Shown: one piece after another, positions 27,521 to 34,992 of the stretch | Layout of the letters: every line of letters starts with the position of its first letter | Numbering within the stretch: the stretch's first letter is position 1 | Assembly (NCBI RefSeq): GCF_003610555.1 | Contig: NZ_RAPQ01000008.1 | Span: 488,490-552,489, forward strand | DNA from: Marinifilum flexuosum | GTDB lineage: Bacteria > Bacteroidota > Bacteroidia > Bacteroidales > Marinifilaceae | DNA: 64,000 nt | Direction of reading: 5' to 3' | Made by a program: the position numbers and the translations under genes | The notes under the pieces: model-generated | What the model saw: the letters and a program-made list of their open reading frames with translations, nothing else | Database searches by the model: none | Told to the model about the DNA's origin: nothing

Positions 27521-27807
27521 ATGCACTTCAGACCGTCTGAAGTGCATTTTCTTTTATGGCAGTGTGCATCAGACGTTCTGAACAAGGCTGCCACAAATGG
27601 GAGAGCAGTTCAGACGCTCTGAACTGTATTGCCACAACAGGACAGAGTACCTCAGACGGTCTGAAGTGTATTTCCACAAATGGCAGAGTAGTTCAGACGC
27701 TCTGAACAAGACTGCCACAAATGGCAGAGCACATCAGATGCTCTGAACTGCATTGCCACGAAAGTTAAAGCACTTCAAATGATCTGAACTGCTCTATCTC
27801 AAATAGA
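27521..27807. repeat. Alternating palindrome array, 41-42 bp period (two half-units)
   Basis: Seven A-type palindromes (core TCAGA-NNN-TCTGA) are centred at about 27534, 27575, 27616, 27658, 27699, 27740 and 27781. Between them lie B-type palindromes (best CTGCCA-CAAA-TGGCAG at 27712-27727; last CTAT-5-ATAG at 27794-27806). Centres are about 20.5 bp apart. The first A unit has 13-bp arms (ATGCACTTCAGAC / GTCTGAAGTGCAT). Arms change in step: C-G in unit 1 is G-C in unit 3 (CAGTTCAGA / TCTGAACTG). There is no T-tract and no cas gene. Confidence 0.8.
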
Positions 27808-27955
27808 AAGCAGCTTCCAACAAAAAACGCTGAAATTCATTAATAAGTAGAAAAAAATGATGTATTTTCGGGAAATTTTTAGTCCCAATTATCACGCACT
27901 TATAAATGGGCTAAGAATTGCAAAATTGTCGGCGATAGAAAACAAGAAAAACGAG

Positions 27956-28666
27956 ATGAAGAATTTATCCATAATTACACCAGTAAAAGATTCCTTACAT
28001 ACTACCAAGGATACCATTAAAGCTGTTGCAAAATCAACAGTTTCATTTCCTTACAAAATTTATAACGATTTTAGTACAAAGGAAACTACAAAGTATCTTG
28101 ACAAGCACCAAGAAAGCTTGAACTATACTTTGGTAAATCTGGAGGATATTACCAATACGCCATCCCCAAATTATAAATTGGTTCTTCAGATAGCACAGCA
28201 AGAGGCCATAAAAAATGAGTCGGGGCTATTGATTATTGAATCGGATGTGATGGTAAAACCAGATACGATTGAACAATTGTTTAAGCACAGCAAGGAGCTT
28301 GATTCTTGTGGAATGGTAGCTTCTGTAACGGTTGACCGCGATGAGAAATACAATTTCCCGTACAACTTTGTAAAAGAATCAGATCCGGAGATTATGGAAA
28401 CCAGTAAAAGATTGAGCTTTTGCTGTACATTAATTACTTTGGATTATTTGAAAGCATTTGATTTTAGAGAGCTGTCGGATGGAAAGGATTGGTTTGATGT
28501 GTACATTTCGAAAATGTCGCGAAAGCTAGGCTTTAAAAATTACATTCTTCGCAAACATACGGTTTTACACTTGCCACACAGTAGCCGACCATGGAAACAA
28601 TTGAAGTATGATAATCCGTTGAAGTATTATTTCTTGAAGTTTATTAAGGGAAGAGATAAGATTTAA
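27956..28666 (+). CDS. Glycosyltransferase family 2-like protein
   Basis: 236 residues from the ATG at 27956, which places the nucleotide-sugar-binding strand LSIITPVKDS at residues 3-12 as in GT2 enzymes. An in-frame ATG at 27857 would add 33 residues that do not look like part of the fold. Further marks: LLIIESDVMVKPDTIEQL (an ESD in place of the usual DxD) and, near the end, LRKHTVLHLPHSSRPWKQLKY. It probably adds a sugar to LPS or another glycan. A strong terminator follows. A Kdo/WaaP-type kinase is the next gene, convergent. Confidence 0.75.
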   Translation: MKNLSIITPVKDSLHTTKDTIKAVAKSTVSFPYKIYNDFSTKETTKYLDKHQESLNYTLVNLEDITNTPSPNYKLVLQIAQQEAIKNESGLLIIESDVMVKPDTIEQLFKHSKELDSCGMVASVTVDRDEKYNFPYNFVKESDPEIMETSKRLSFCCTLITLDYLKAFDFRELSDGKDWFDVYISKMSRKLGFKNYILRKHTVLHLPHSSRPWKQLKYDNPLKYYFLKFIKGRDKI

Positions 28667-28675
28667 AAATATTCT

Positions 28676-28712
28676 AAGAGCTGTTTCAAATGAATGAAAC
28701 AGCTTTTTTTTT
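28676..28712 (+). terminator. Intrinsic terminator of the glycosyltransferase gene
   Basis: A perfect 10-bp stem AGCTGTTTCA (28679-28688) / TGAAACAGCT (28695-28704) with a 6-nt loop is followed by nine T. Confidence 0.9.
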
Positions 28713-28785
28713 GCTCTGTTTGAAATAATCCAGTGGATAATTAAATCAGTTGTCAAATTAATCATCCAATAAATCTATTATTTGT

Positions 28786-28990
28786 CTTTGCTCAAGCCGC
28801 GTGGCTCTTACTTTTTGCATTGATCAAAAAGTAAGCAAAAAATCTAGGGCGTGGAAACCCAAACTATCTATACTTGAAAAATTTAAGTGCGGCGGGGTGA
28901 TCTTCGAACAAGTTCTCAGCTTCCCCGTCTTTCTAAAAATTTTTCTACGTCTAATTAGTTTGTCCTTCCAATGCCCATAAATCCAGCTCG
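28786..28990. repeat. Intergenic element with CTTACTTTTTG / CAAAAAGTAAG hairpin
   Basis: Within the 405-bp gap, 28807-28817 and 28825-28835 form a perfect 11-bp inverted repeat with a 7-nt loop. It is embedded in a block beginning CTCAAGCCGCGTGGCTC and continuing through AATCTAGGGCGTGGAAACC. From memory, blocks of this type recur between genes in Bacteroidetes genomes. I see no reading frame in it and no second copy in this window. Confidence 0.5.
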
Positions 28991-29071
28991 AACAATCTAG
29001 ATTTCATTAATATGTCATCTTAGGAATTATCGAAGGTTTTATGGAATACCCACTTCGTCTTTGTGTTTAGA

Positions 29072-29824
29072 TTATTTATTCTTTTTAAAAATTCTTTTAA
29101 ATCGGCCTCGGCGCGCTCTGTATTCCTGGTATTTTTTATCCATATCTACCAAATTTTCAGCGCACTCTTCAGGATCAATTCCCACCAACTCACCATACCT
29201 TCTTCCTATAATTTTATAGTTCTCAGCTGTGGTATGAAGTTGCTTTAAATTCTCCATTCCTTTTTCAGTATCAATAGGGAAGAATTTCATTCTGTTCAGG
29301 TCAATTACACTGTAAGAGTATCCATCTTTTTCTTTTCGGATAAGGATATTCCCTGGAGAATAATCCAAGTGAAAAACTCCATTTTTGTGCAATTTGTTTA
29401 CCGTATAATCTACAAAACCGTTTAAAATTTCCGTTTTGTTCTCTACTTTATCTTCGAGCACATCGCGTAAGTTAAAATCGTGTTTGTGTTGGATGCTCAC
29501 AAAATAACTCTCTTTTAGTACGCCACCATTATGGCATTCAACCCAAGCTACCGGAGCTGGAGTTTCAATTCCTTTACTCAATAAAAATTCGGCATATTCA
29601 TACGATCGTTTGGCTTTCGATCCACGAAGGTAACGGTATGCAATTTTATTGAATAGGTTGGGAACTTTATAGCTCTTTACATTTAAAAGATACCCTTCTA
29701 CTTCGAAAATCTTTACTTCGTTTCGAACTTTATAAATTGACTGACCTTCTTTGGGAAAGCGAATAGGCAGTTCTTCAACAAAGGATTTTAAGGCTAAATA
29801 GTTGCTGTTTATTTGATATGGCAT
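29072..29824 (-). CDS. Lipopolysaccharide (Kdo/WaaP) kinase family protein
   Basis: 250 residues. A eukaryotic-kinase-like fold with a catalytic loop HLDYSPGN (152-159, D154 and N159) and a metal-binding IDLNR (D175) is typical of the Kdo/WaaP family. Members phosphorylate heptose or Kdo of the LPS inner core on the cytoplasmic side. The C-terminus is very basic (RARRGRFKRIFKKNK). It converges with the glycosyltransferase gene, consistent with a small LPS-modification locus. Confidence 0.82.
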   Translation of the reverse strand: MPYQINSNYLALKSFVEELPIRFPKEGQSIYKVRNEVKIFEVEGYLLNVKSYKVPNLFNKIAYRYLRGSKAKRSYEYAEFLLSKGIETPAPVAWVECHNGGVLKESYFVSIQHKHDFNLRDVLEDKVENKTEILNGFVDYTVNKLHKNGVFHLDYSPGNILIRKEKDGYSYSVIDLNRMKFFPIDTEKGMENLKQLHTTAENYKIIGRRYGELVGIDPEECAENLVDMDKKYQEYRARRGRFKRIFKKNK

Positions 29825-29899
29825 AATATTCTTAAAGTATGGCGTAAAACTAATAAGAATTTGCTGAATTATTTAGGATGTTAACCTGGATTTATTCTA

Positions 29900-30070
29900 T
29901 CAAACTGTTTGAAAGAGCTATGCCAACCCCCTGTTTCCGAAGTTTACTAACAGAAAGAAATGGTAGATAAAGAAGTTGTAGAGGGACCGAAGTAGCAATC
30001 GGAGCAAGAGTTGTTTACATGTATTAATGCACCTCAGAGCCCCTGAGGTGCATTGCTGTATGCAATATGA
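29900..30070 (+). pseudogene. Degraded 3' end of a paralogue of the 26796-27482 gene plus its palindrome
   Basis: 29900-29990 aligns with the C-terminal coding region of the helical protein: TATGCCAACC...CTGTTTCCGAA, ACAGAAAGAAA for ACGGAAAGAAA, and AGAAGTTGTAGA for GGAAGTTGTAGA. It has early stops and no upstream part. The 3' flank is also shared: GAGTTGTTTA...TTAATGCAC runs into a 27-bp palindrome at 30027-30053 (ATGCACCTCAG / CTGAGGTGCAT). A second small palindrome TTGC-TGTA-TGCAA follows at about 30053-30065. Only the end of the gene and one or two repeat units remain. Confidence 0.7.
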
Positions 30071-30111
30071 GTTTTTTTAATGGGAGCTCAGAATATGAAA
30101 TGGGCAATGAT

Positions 30112-30909
30112 TTATGCTCCTGTTACCATCTTAACAACTATAGAAATAAGTATGTAAATCAAAAACATTAGTAGCCCAAATTGCAAAGGCATTCTTATTT
30201 TTCCCAAAACCTGTAGTTTTAATGAACGGTGTTTTGGCGGGCATACATCCTGATCCAGACAATTGAAACAATTCAAACAGTCGTTTCCTTTAATGTATTC
30301 TTTTTGCGATATGCGTATTTGCATTGGGCAAACCTTATCGCATTTTTTACAACTGATGCATGTTGAGGCATCTCGAATAATGTTGCTACCAGGAAAAAAA
30401 TAATTCATCATGTTATAAGCCCCTTTCTGAAAACACAGGTATTTGCAGAAAAATCGGGGTAAGAACAGGGGAATGAAAAGCACAGCTACATGCTTAAATT
30501 TGATATACATTGATGTGAACCAATTGCTTTGATACATGATCATGTGATCGCCAAAATAATTGATTCCTTTAATGACGAATAAGCTTAGAAAATAAATCAG
30601 AAGTAAATATTTACTGTATTTTAAAATGTTGTGAATATTTGGGTTGATTTGAAACTGAAGAGAAGGAAAAAGCTTGGCTCCTAGTCTTGTCATAAAATAG
30701 GATGCATTGCCAAAAGGGCAGGCCCAGCCGCAAAACCAAGGACCAAGTAATAGAATGGATCCCAATACAATGTATTCCGATTCATATTCGAATCCTTCAT
30801 ATCCTAAAATATGAGGAATAAGTACAAGAGCATAGAAAGAAAGTGCTGCAATAGCACGAACAAAATCTCTCTTAAATGTAAAGTTTGTGTTTTTTTTGAT
30901 TCGTTTCAT
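30112..30909 (-). CDS. NapH/CcoG-like membrane ferredoxin protein
   Basis: 265 residues. Four or five membrane helices; CGWACPFG (C60, C64) and a second CKYLC (C155, C159) as in polyferredoxins of the NapH/NosR/RdxA group; then two 4Fe-4S motifs C184-x2-C-x2-C-x3-C194-P and C211-x2-C-x2-C-x5-C223-P. A C-terminal helix follows. Members pass electrons across or along the inner membrane. Here it is the last gene after two PAP2 genes (26 bp gap); the redox partner is not visible. Confidence 0.8.
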   Translation of the reverse strand: MKRIKKNTNFTFKRDFVRAIAALSFYALVLIPHILGYEGFEYESEYIVLGSILLLGPWFCGWACPFGNASYFMTRLGAKLFPSLQFQINPNIHNILKYSKYLLLIYFLSLFVIKGINYFGDHMIMYQSNWFTSMYIKFKHVAVLFIPLFLPRFFCKYLCFQKGAYNMMNYFFPGSNIIRDASTCISCKKCDKVCPMQIRISQKEYIKGNDCLNCFNCLDQDVCPPKHRSLKLQVLGKIRMPLQFGLLMFLIYILISIVVKMVTGA

Positions 30910-30935
30910 GTGTTTGATTGAGTTTTTGCTTGAGA

Positions 30936-31685
30936 TTAAAATTTATAGACGATATTTAAACCATAGGTTTTATTCCCAACCATAGGTGTAATTTGTAAGT
31001 TTTTGTTTTTCTCCCATCTATCGAAAAGGCGATAACTTAAATCAACTGATAGGTAACCAATACCTGCTCCCAGAACCACATCGCTTGCCCAGTGCCTGTT
31101 TTTTAATATTCTGCATACTCCGGTGGTTGTAGCCATTCCATATCCGAGCCAACGGAGCCATGGATATTGTTTTCCATATTCTCGATCGAGAAAAGCTGCA
31201 GCACAAAATGCCTGTGCTGTATGGCCCGAAGGAAAAGAGTTCATTGCTGATCCATCAGGTCGTTTGTGTTTGGTTTGTGACTTAATGGTAAAAACAGTGG
31301 CATTACAGATGGCTTCGGCAAAAGCCAGTCTTTTTAATTGGTGTGTAAACTTATGCTCACCTCTAACACCAAATGCATTTAAACCCAGACCTATTGCAAT
31401 AGGAGTGTATTGAAAGTAATCGTCGATACTGGTTTTTACATTTGGAAATTGACGTAGTACATCATCTTGAAACTCTTTCTTATCGAAGATGCCTGAATAT
31501 TCAAGTAAAAGTCCCGTTGCAATTACTCCTCCTGCAATGTGAAGGGCTAACTTGTTATTGTTTTTATTGTAAGGATGGTTTTCGTTTGGAATCGGAAGGT
31601 TTTTAACAAATTGAGAAAATGAAAAGTGCGAGAATAGTAGAAGGATAGTGGTAAGAAGAGGAATGATTTTTTTTGTTTGAGTCAT
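30936..31685 (-). CDS. PAP2-family phosphatase (copy 2)
   Basis: 249 residues with a signal-anchor N-terminus. The three acid-phosphatase motifs are present: K...HKRP (KSQTKHKRP), FPSGHTAQAF and CRILKNRHWASD. It likely dephosphorylates lipid phosphates such as undecaprenyl-PP, phosphatidic acid or lipid A phosphates on the periplasmic face. It is about 50 percent similar by eye to the gene just upstream, so a tandem duplication. Confidence 0.87.
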   Translation of the reverse strand: MTQTKKIIPLLTTILLLFSHFSFSQFVKNLPIPNENHPYNKNNNKLALHIAGGVIATGLLLEYSGIFDKKEFQDDVLRQFPNVKTSIDDYFQYTPIAIGLGLNAFGVRGEHKFTHQLKRLAFAEAICNATVFTIKSQTKHKRPDGSAMNSFPSGHTAQAFCAAAFLDREYGKQYPWLRWLGYGMATTTGVCRILKNRHWASDVVLGAGIGYLSVDLSYRLFDRWEKNKNLQITPMVGNKTYGLNIVYKF

Positions 31686-31742
31686 TGTTACTTAAAATTT
31701 AATTACCATTGGATTTATTGTAGGATGGTTTTGATATAAGTA

Positions 31743-32489
31743 TTAGAACCTGTAGACAAGATTGATCCCGTACATATCTTTTCCTGCTATTGGCGCAATC
31801 ATTAGTTTTTTGTTATCCAGTTTGTCAAATATCCAATAGGAGAGATCAACGGAAAGTATTCCAATACCTGCACCAACCAAAACATCAGAAAGCCAATGTG
31901 CGTTGTTAAGAACTCTACAAGCGCCGGTAGTTGCTGCCATTCCATAACCTAACCAACGAACCCAATGGTGTTCTTTTCCAAACTCCTTGTCTAGAAATCG
32001 GGCCGACAGAAAGGCTTGCGCTGTATGTGCTGAAGGAAATGAGGTATAGCTATGACCGTTAGGACGTAGGTGTTTAAATTTTTTCTTCATTTGGTTAACC
32101 GTTGCATCCATTATTATTTGGGCGCTAATCAATCGAGCCAATTGACCAATAATTCTATGCTCAGCCTTATTCTTACTAATGTTCATTCCTACGGCTAATG
32201 CTATTGGAGCGTATCGAAGGTAATCGTCGGATCGGGTAGAGAATCCTGGGAAATTTTCTCTCACTTTATTTTGGAAACTGTATTTGTTTTGCCACCAATG
32301 TTTATCGGAATTTGAATATTCCAGAGCCAGACCCAAACCAACAATACCAGCCGCAATTGGTAGAGCTTTATTCTTAAATAGGAAATCTTGTTTGTGGTTT
32401 GGAATTGTACTATTAATAGTATCTGTTTTTTGAGCTACAGAATACAATGAACCGAAACTAAAAATCAGGATTAAACATTTTTTCTTCAT
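31743..32489 (-). CDS. PAP2-family phosphatase (copy 1)
   Basis: 248 residues with a signal peptide (about 1-19). Motifs: KKKFKHLRP, FPSAHTAQAF (Ala where copy 2 has Gly) and CRVLNNAHWLSD. The C-terminus GKDMYGINLVYRF parallels GNKTYGLNIVYKF of copy 2 and looks like a closing beta strand, an unusual end for PAP2 proteins. It is first gene of the leftward PAP2-PAP2-ferredoxin set, with an AraC gene upstream. Confidence 0.87.
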   Translation of the reverse strand: MKKKCLILIFSFGSLYSVAQKTDTINSTIPNHKQDFLFKNKALPIAAGIVGLGLALEYSNSDKHWWQNKYSFQNKVRENFPGFSTRSDDYLRYAPIALAVGMNISKNKAEHRIIGQLARLISAQIIMDATVNQMKKKFKHLRPNGHSYTSFPSAHTAQAFLSARFLDKEFGKEHHWVRWLGYGMAATTGACRVLNNAHWLSDVLVGAGIGILSVDLSYWIFDKLDNKKLMIAPIAGKDMYGINLVYRF

Positions 32490-32544
32490 TTGACTTACTT
32501 TTTGGGAGGCAAAGCAAGTCGATACCTGAACGGGAAGCGCTTTG

Positions 32545-32596
32545 AATGCGCAAATCGAACATTTTATGAAGAAATTGAAGGTTCAGCTTGCGCATT
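32545..32596. promoter_or_regulatory. Inverted repeat upstream of the PAP2 genes
   Basis: AATGCGCAA (32545-32553) and TTGCGCATT (32588-32596) are perfect 9-bp inverted copies, 34 bp apart, inside the 221-bp gap between the PAP2 set and the AraC gene. They could be an operator or a long stem; this is the only GC-rich dyad in the gap. Confidence 0.35.
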
Positions 32597-32710
32597 TTGA
32601 ACCCCAATAAATCAGGTACTTGACTGATTAATAGGTGTCTGATTGAAAAAGGAAAGTGATTTGTTTATAAAGGAGATAGATGGAACAGTACTGATTCAAT
32701 TACTGAATTT

Positions 32711-33799
32711 TTATTCATCTTCCTTTATGCTTTGTCGATATTGTGAGGGAGTTATCCCTGTATGTTTTTTGAAAATGGTATTGAAAGATGTTTTGGAATT
32801 AAATCCAGATTCCAGAGCCAAAGCAAGAAGTGTATAGTTTTTAAAGTTGGGATTTTTAGCTTTTGTTTTGAACTCTTCAACTCGAAAAAGATTGATATAA
32901 TCGTTAAAATTACATTTCTTTTTTTCGTTGATTACCTGGGTAAGGTATTGTCTTGAAACTTTGAGGGTGTTGGCCAATTCCTGAATGTTTAAATCGCCTT
33001 TCAGGTATGGTTTTTCATTTTGTATTAGATCTTCCAATCTTTTTTGGATATCATCTAACTGATCGCTGCTTAAGTTTGATTTAGCATATTTTGCTACTGG
33101 CTCAGGTTTAGGTAAAAGTTTCTTTACATCTTGAAACATCTGAGGTTGACTGAAGGCTTTAAAGCTAATGAAGTATATCATTCCCAGAAAAAGTAAATCA
33201 ATTACATCAAAAAAATCAAGACTTGTAATAAAGTGAAGATGATCATTGAAATCATCAAGTACTTCCAAAAGAAGTGTGAATGAGATCAAAATCAATAATA
33301 TTTTCAATAAAGATAAATACTGAGTTGTGATACTTTTTTCTTTTTTCGCAATAAGCAAATTTCGATAACTAAGTGGTAAGTACAGTAGCCATAAAAAAAT
33401 ATTAATTACCGATACAATAATCCCGTAGGTAGAATTAATGAATACTTCAAAGCTTTTTATCGTTACATTAAAAAAGCACCAAAAGCTAAATGCAATACCT
33501 AAAATTAAGGGTGTTGGTAAATGTTTGCTAATATTCACTTTCTTGTTTTTAACAAATGTTGAGATATAGCAATACAATAGGATTGGGGCTAAAAACTTAC
33601 TACTAACAAATAGAAATATCCAATATCCATTGCTAAATCCCCAATATGTTTTTTCCAGTAACTCTACAGAAGAAAAAATTACAACCAAAAGTACAAAAGC
33701 ACCTAAAAAACGATTTTGAGTATGGTTAAATTTTCTGGTTAGAAGCAGTAAAGAAAGTATGCTTCCCTGAATTAAAAGTAAAGTTAATAATGTATTCAT
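32711..33799 (-). CDS. AraC-family regulator with N-terminal membrane domain
   Basis: 362 residues from the ATG at 33799; the open frame continues 11 codons to a TTG at 33832. Residues 1-215 form about seven membrane helices. A short linker leads to a C-terminal AraC HTH pair (about 270-360; LNIQELANTLKVSRQYLTQVINEKK and LALESGFNSKTSFNTIFKKHTGITPSQYR). This architecture is common in Bacteroidetes and suggests that the membrane part senses a signal. It reads toward the PAP2 set and may regulate it; that is inference. Confidence 0.85.
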   Translation of the reverse strand: MNTLLTLLLIQGSILSLLLLTRKFNHTQNRFLGAFVLLVVIFSSVELLEKTYWGFSNGYWIFLFVSSKFLAPILLYCYISTFVKNKKVNISKHLPTPLILGIAFSFWCFFNVTIKSFEVFINSTYGIIVSVINIFLWLLYLPLSYRNLLIAKKEKSITTQYLSLLKILLILISFTLLLEVLDDFNDHLHFITSLDFFDVIDLLFLGMIYFISFKAFSQPQMFQDVKKLLPKPEPVAKYAKSNLSSDQLDDIQKRLEDLIQNEKPYLKGDLNIQELANTLKVSRQYLTQVINEKKKCNFNDYINLFRVEEFKTKAKNPNFKNYTLLALALESGFNSKTSFNTIFKKHTGITPSQYRQSIKEDE

Positions 33800-34064
33800 A
33801 CTGTATTTTGAGTATCTGCAAAAATAGAACAACGAATATAGTAAACAAGTTGAATGATTGTAGTACTTATACAGGATAGTCCTTATTAATGTTTGAAAAT
33901 TGATAGAATAATGTATTTCAATGTCGGTTAATACCCATTCTCACCAAATAAGTGCAAAAGAAAAAGACTTCTGGGTAGATATTTATATTGTTTTACTACA
34001 TTTGTTTATACCAAATGAATTAAGATCGTTGTGCCAAAACGATACTTTTAAAGAAACACTTACT

Positions 34065-34736
34065 ATGGGAAACAAACTAAATGATCCGATAGCAAGACTA
34101 ATGGGCTTGCGATACAAATCACATCCATGGCATGGATTGGATATCGGAGATAATGCGCCAGAATCGGTAATGGCATTTATCGAGATGGTTCCAACAGATA
34201 CCGTTAAATACGAGGTGGATAAGATAAGCGGATATCTTAAAATTGATCGTCCGCAGAAGTACTCGAATGTAGTTCCTGCCTTATACGGATTTTTACCACA
34301 AACTTATTGTGGCGATTCTGTTGGAGAATACTGTAGCGAGCAGTCGGGAAAGCCTGGGATTAAAGGTGATGCTGATCCTTTGGATATTTGTATCCTTACT
34401 GAAAAATCGATCTCTCATGGAGATATTATTGCAGAGGTTCGTCCGATTGGAGGTTTTAGAATGATTGATGGGAACGAAGCGGATGATAAAATTATTGCGG
34501 TTTTGATTAACGATGCCACTTACGGCCAGTTTACTGATATCAAGTGTATGCCAGATGTAATTGTAGACCGTTTGAAGCATTATTTCCTAACCTATAAGGA
34601 TATGCCAGGTTTAGATCGTCAGGCAGAAATTACACATACTTATGGTGTTGAAGAAGCACATGAGGTAATTAGCCGATCGATGAATGACTACAAAACCAGA
34701 TTCGAGAATTTGGAAGACATTTTGAAACATGTTTAA
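34065..34736 (+). CDS. ppa: Inorganic pyrophosphatase, family I
   Basis: 223 residues from the ATG at 34065, which gives the usual Bacteroidetes start (MGNKLNDPIARLMGLRYKSHPWHG). An in-frame ATG at 33921 would add 48 residues with no family match, though it cannot be excluded. Catalytic landmarks: VKYEVDKISGYLKIDRP, YGFLPQTYC, the Asp-rich GDADPLDICIL, and DDKIIAV. It hydrolyses PPi to drive biosynthesis. The terminator follows 50 bp later. Confidence 0.9.
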   Translation: MGNKLNDPIARLMGLRYKSHPWHGLDIGDNAPESVMAFIEMVPTDTVKYEVDKISGYLKIDRPQKYSNVVPALYGFLPQTYCGDSVGEYCSEQSGKPGIKGDADPLDICILTEKSISHGDIIAEVRPIGGFRMIDGNEADDKIIAVLINDATYGQFTDIKCMPDVIVDRLKHYFLTYKDMPGLDRQAEITHTYGVEEAHEVISRSMNDYKTRFENLEDILKHV

Positions 34737-34786
34737 GCAGTGATCAGTTAGCAGGAAACAGTTAACAATGATCAGTTCATGATATT

Positions 34787-34816
34787 AAGCGATGGCCTTT
34801 GGGTTGTCGCTTTTTT
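34787..34816 (+). terminator. Intrinsic terminator of ppa
   Basis: AGCGATGGCC pairs with GGGTTGTCGCT (ten pairs including G-U) and is followed by six T at 34811-34816. Confidence 0.75.
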
Positions 34817-34932
34817 GCTGTGTAAAGTCCACTACTTAGGAATCAGGTATATCATGCAGGTTATTAATAATTATCACAGTTTCTCTTAAAGCACACCCAA
34901 TAACAATCGGGACTGAAATTTAAATGGGATAA

Positions 34933-34972
34933 TAAAAATCCCGAACCTCCAATTGATCAGGAAGTCCGGGAT
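34933..34972 (-). terminator. Intrinsic terminator of the amylase gene
   Basis: On the minus strand a 13-bp stem with two G-U pairs (ATCCCGGACTTCC / GGAGGTTCGGGAT, 9-nt loop) is followed by a T-run, 20 bp beyond the stop codon at 34993. Confidence 0.85.
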
Positions 34973-34992
34973 AAACTTGATGTATTGATATT

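Noticed and set aside
27521-27807. Possible CRISPR array
   Set aside because: What would be spacers are themselves repeated palindromes (B units), the repeats are only 13-27 bp and variable, and no cas gene is present.
27857-27955. Upstream start for the glycosyltransferase
   Set aside because: The added 33 residues precede the first strand of the GT2 fold and have no match; the ATG at 27956 fits better.
33921-34064. N-terminal extension of the pyrophosphatase
   Set aside because: The 48 extra residues do not match the family, whose conserved start coincides with the ATG at 34065; kept only as an alternative start.
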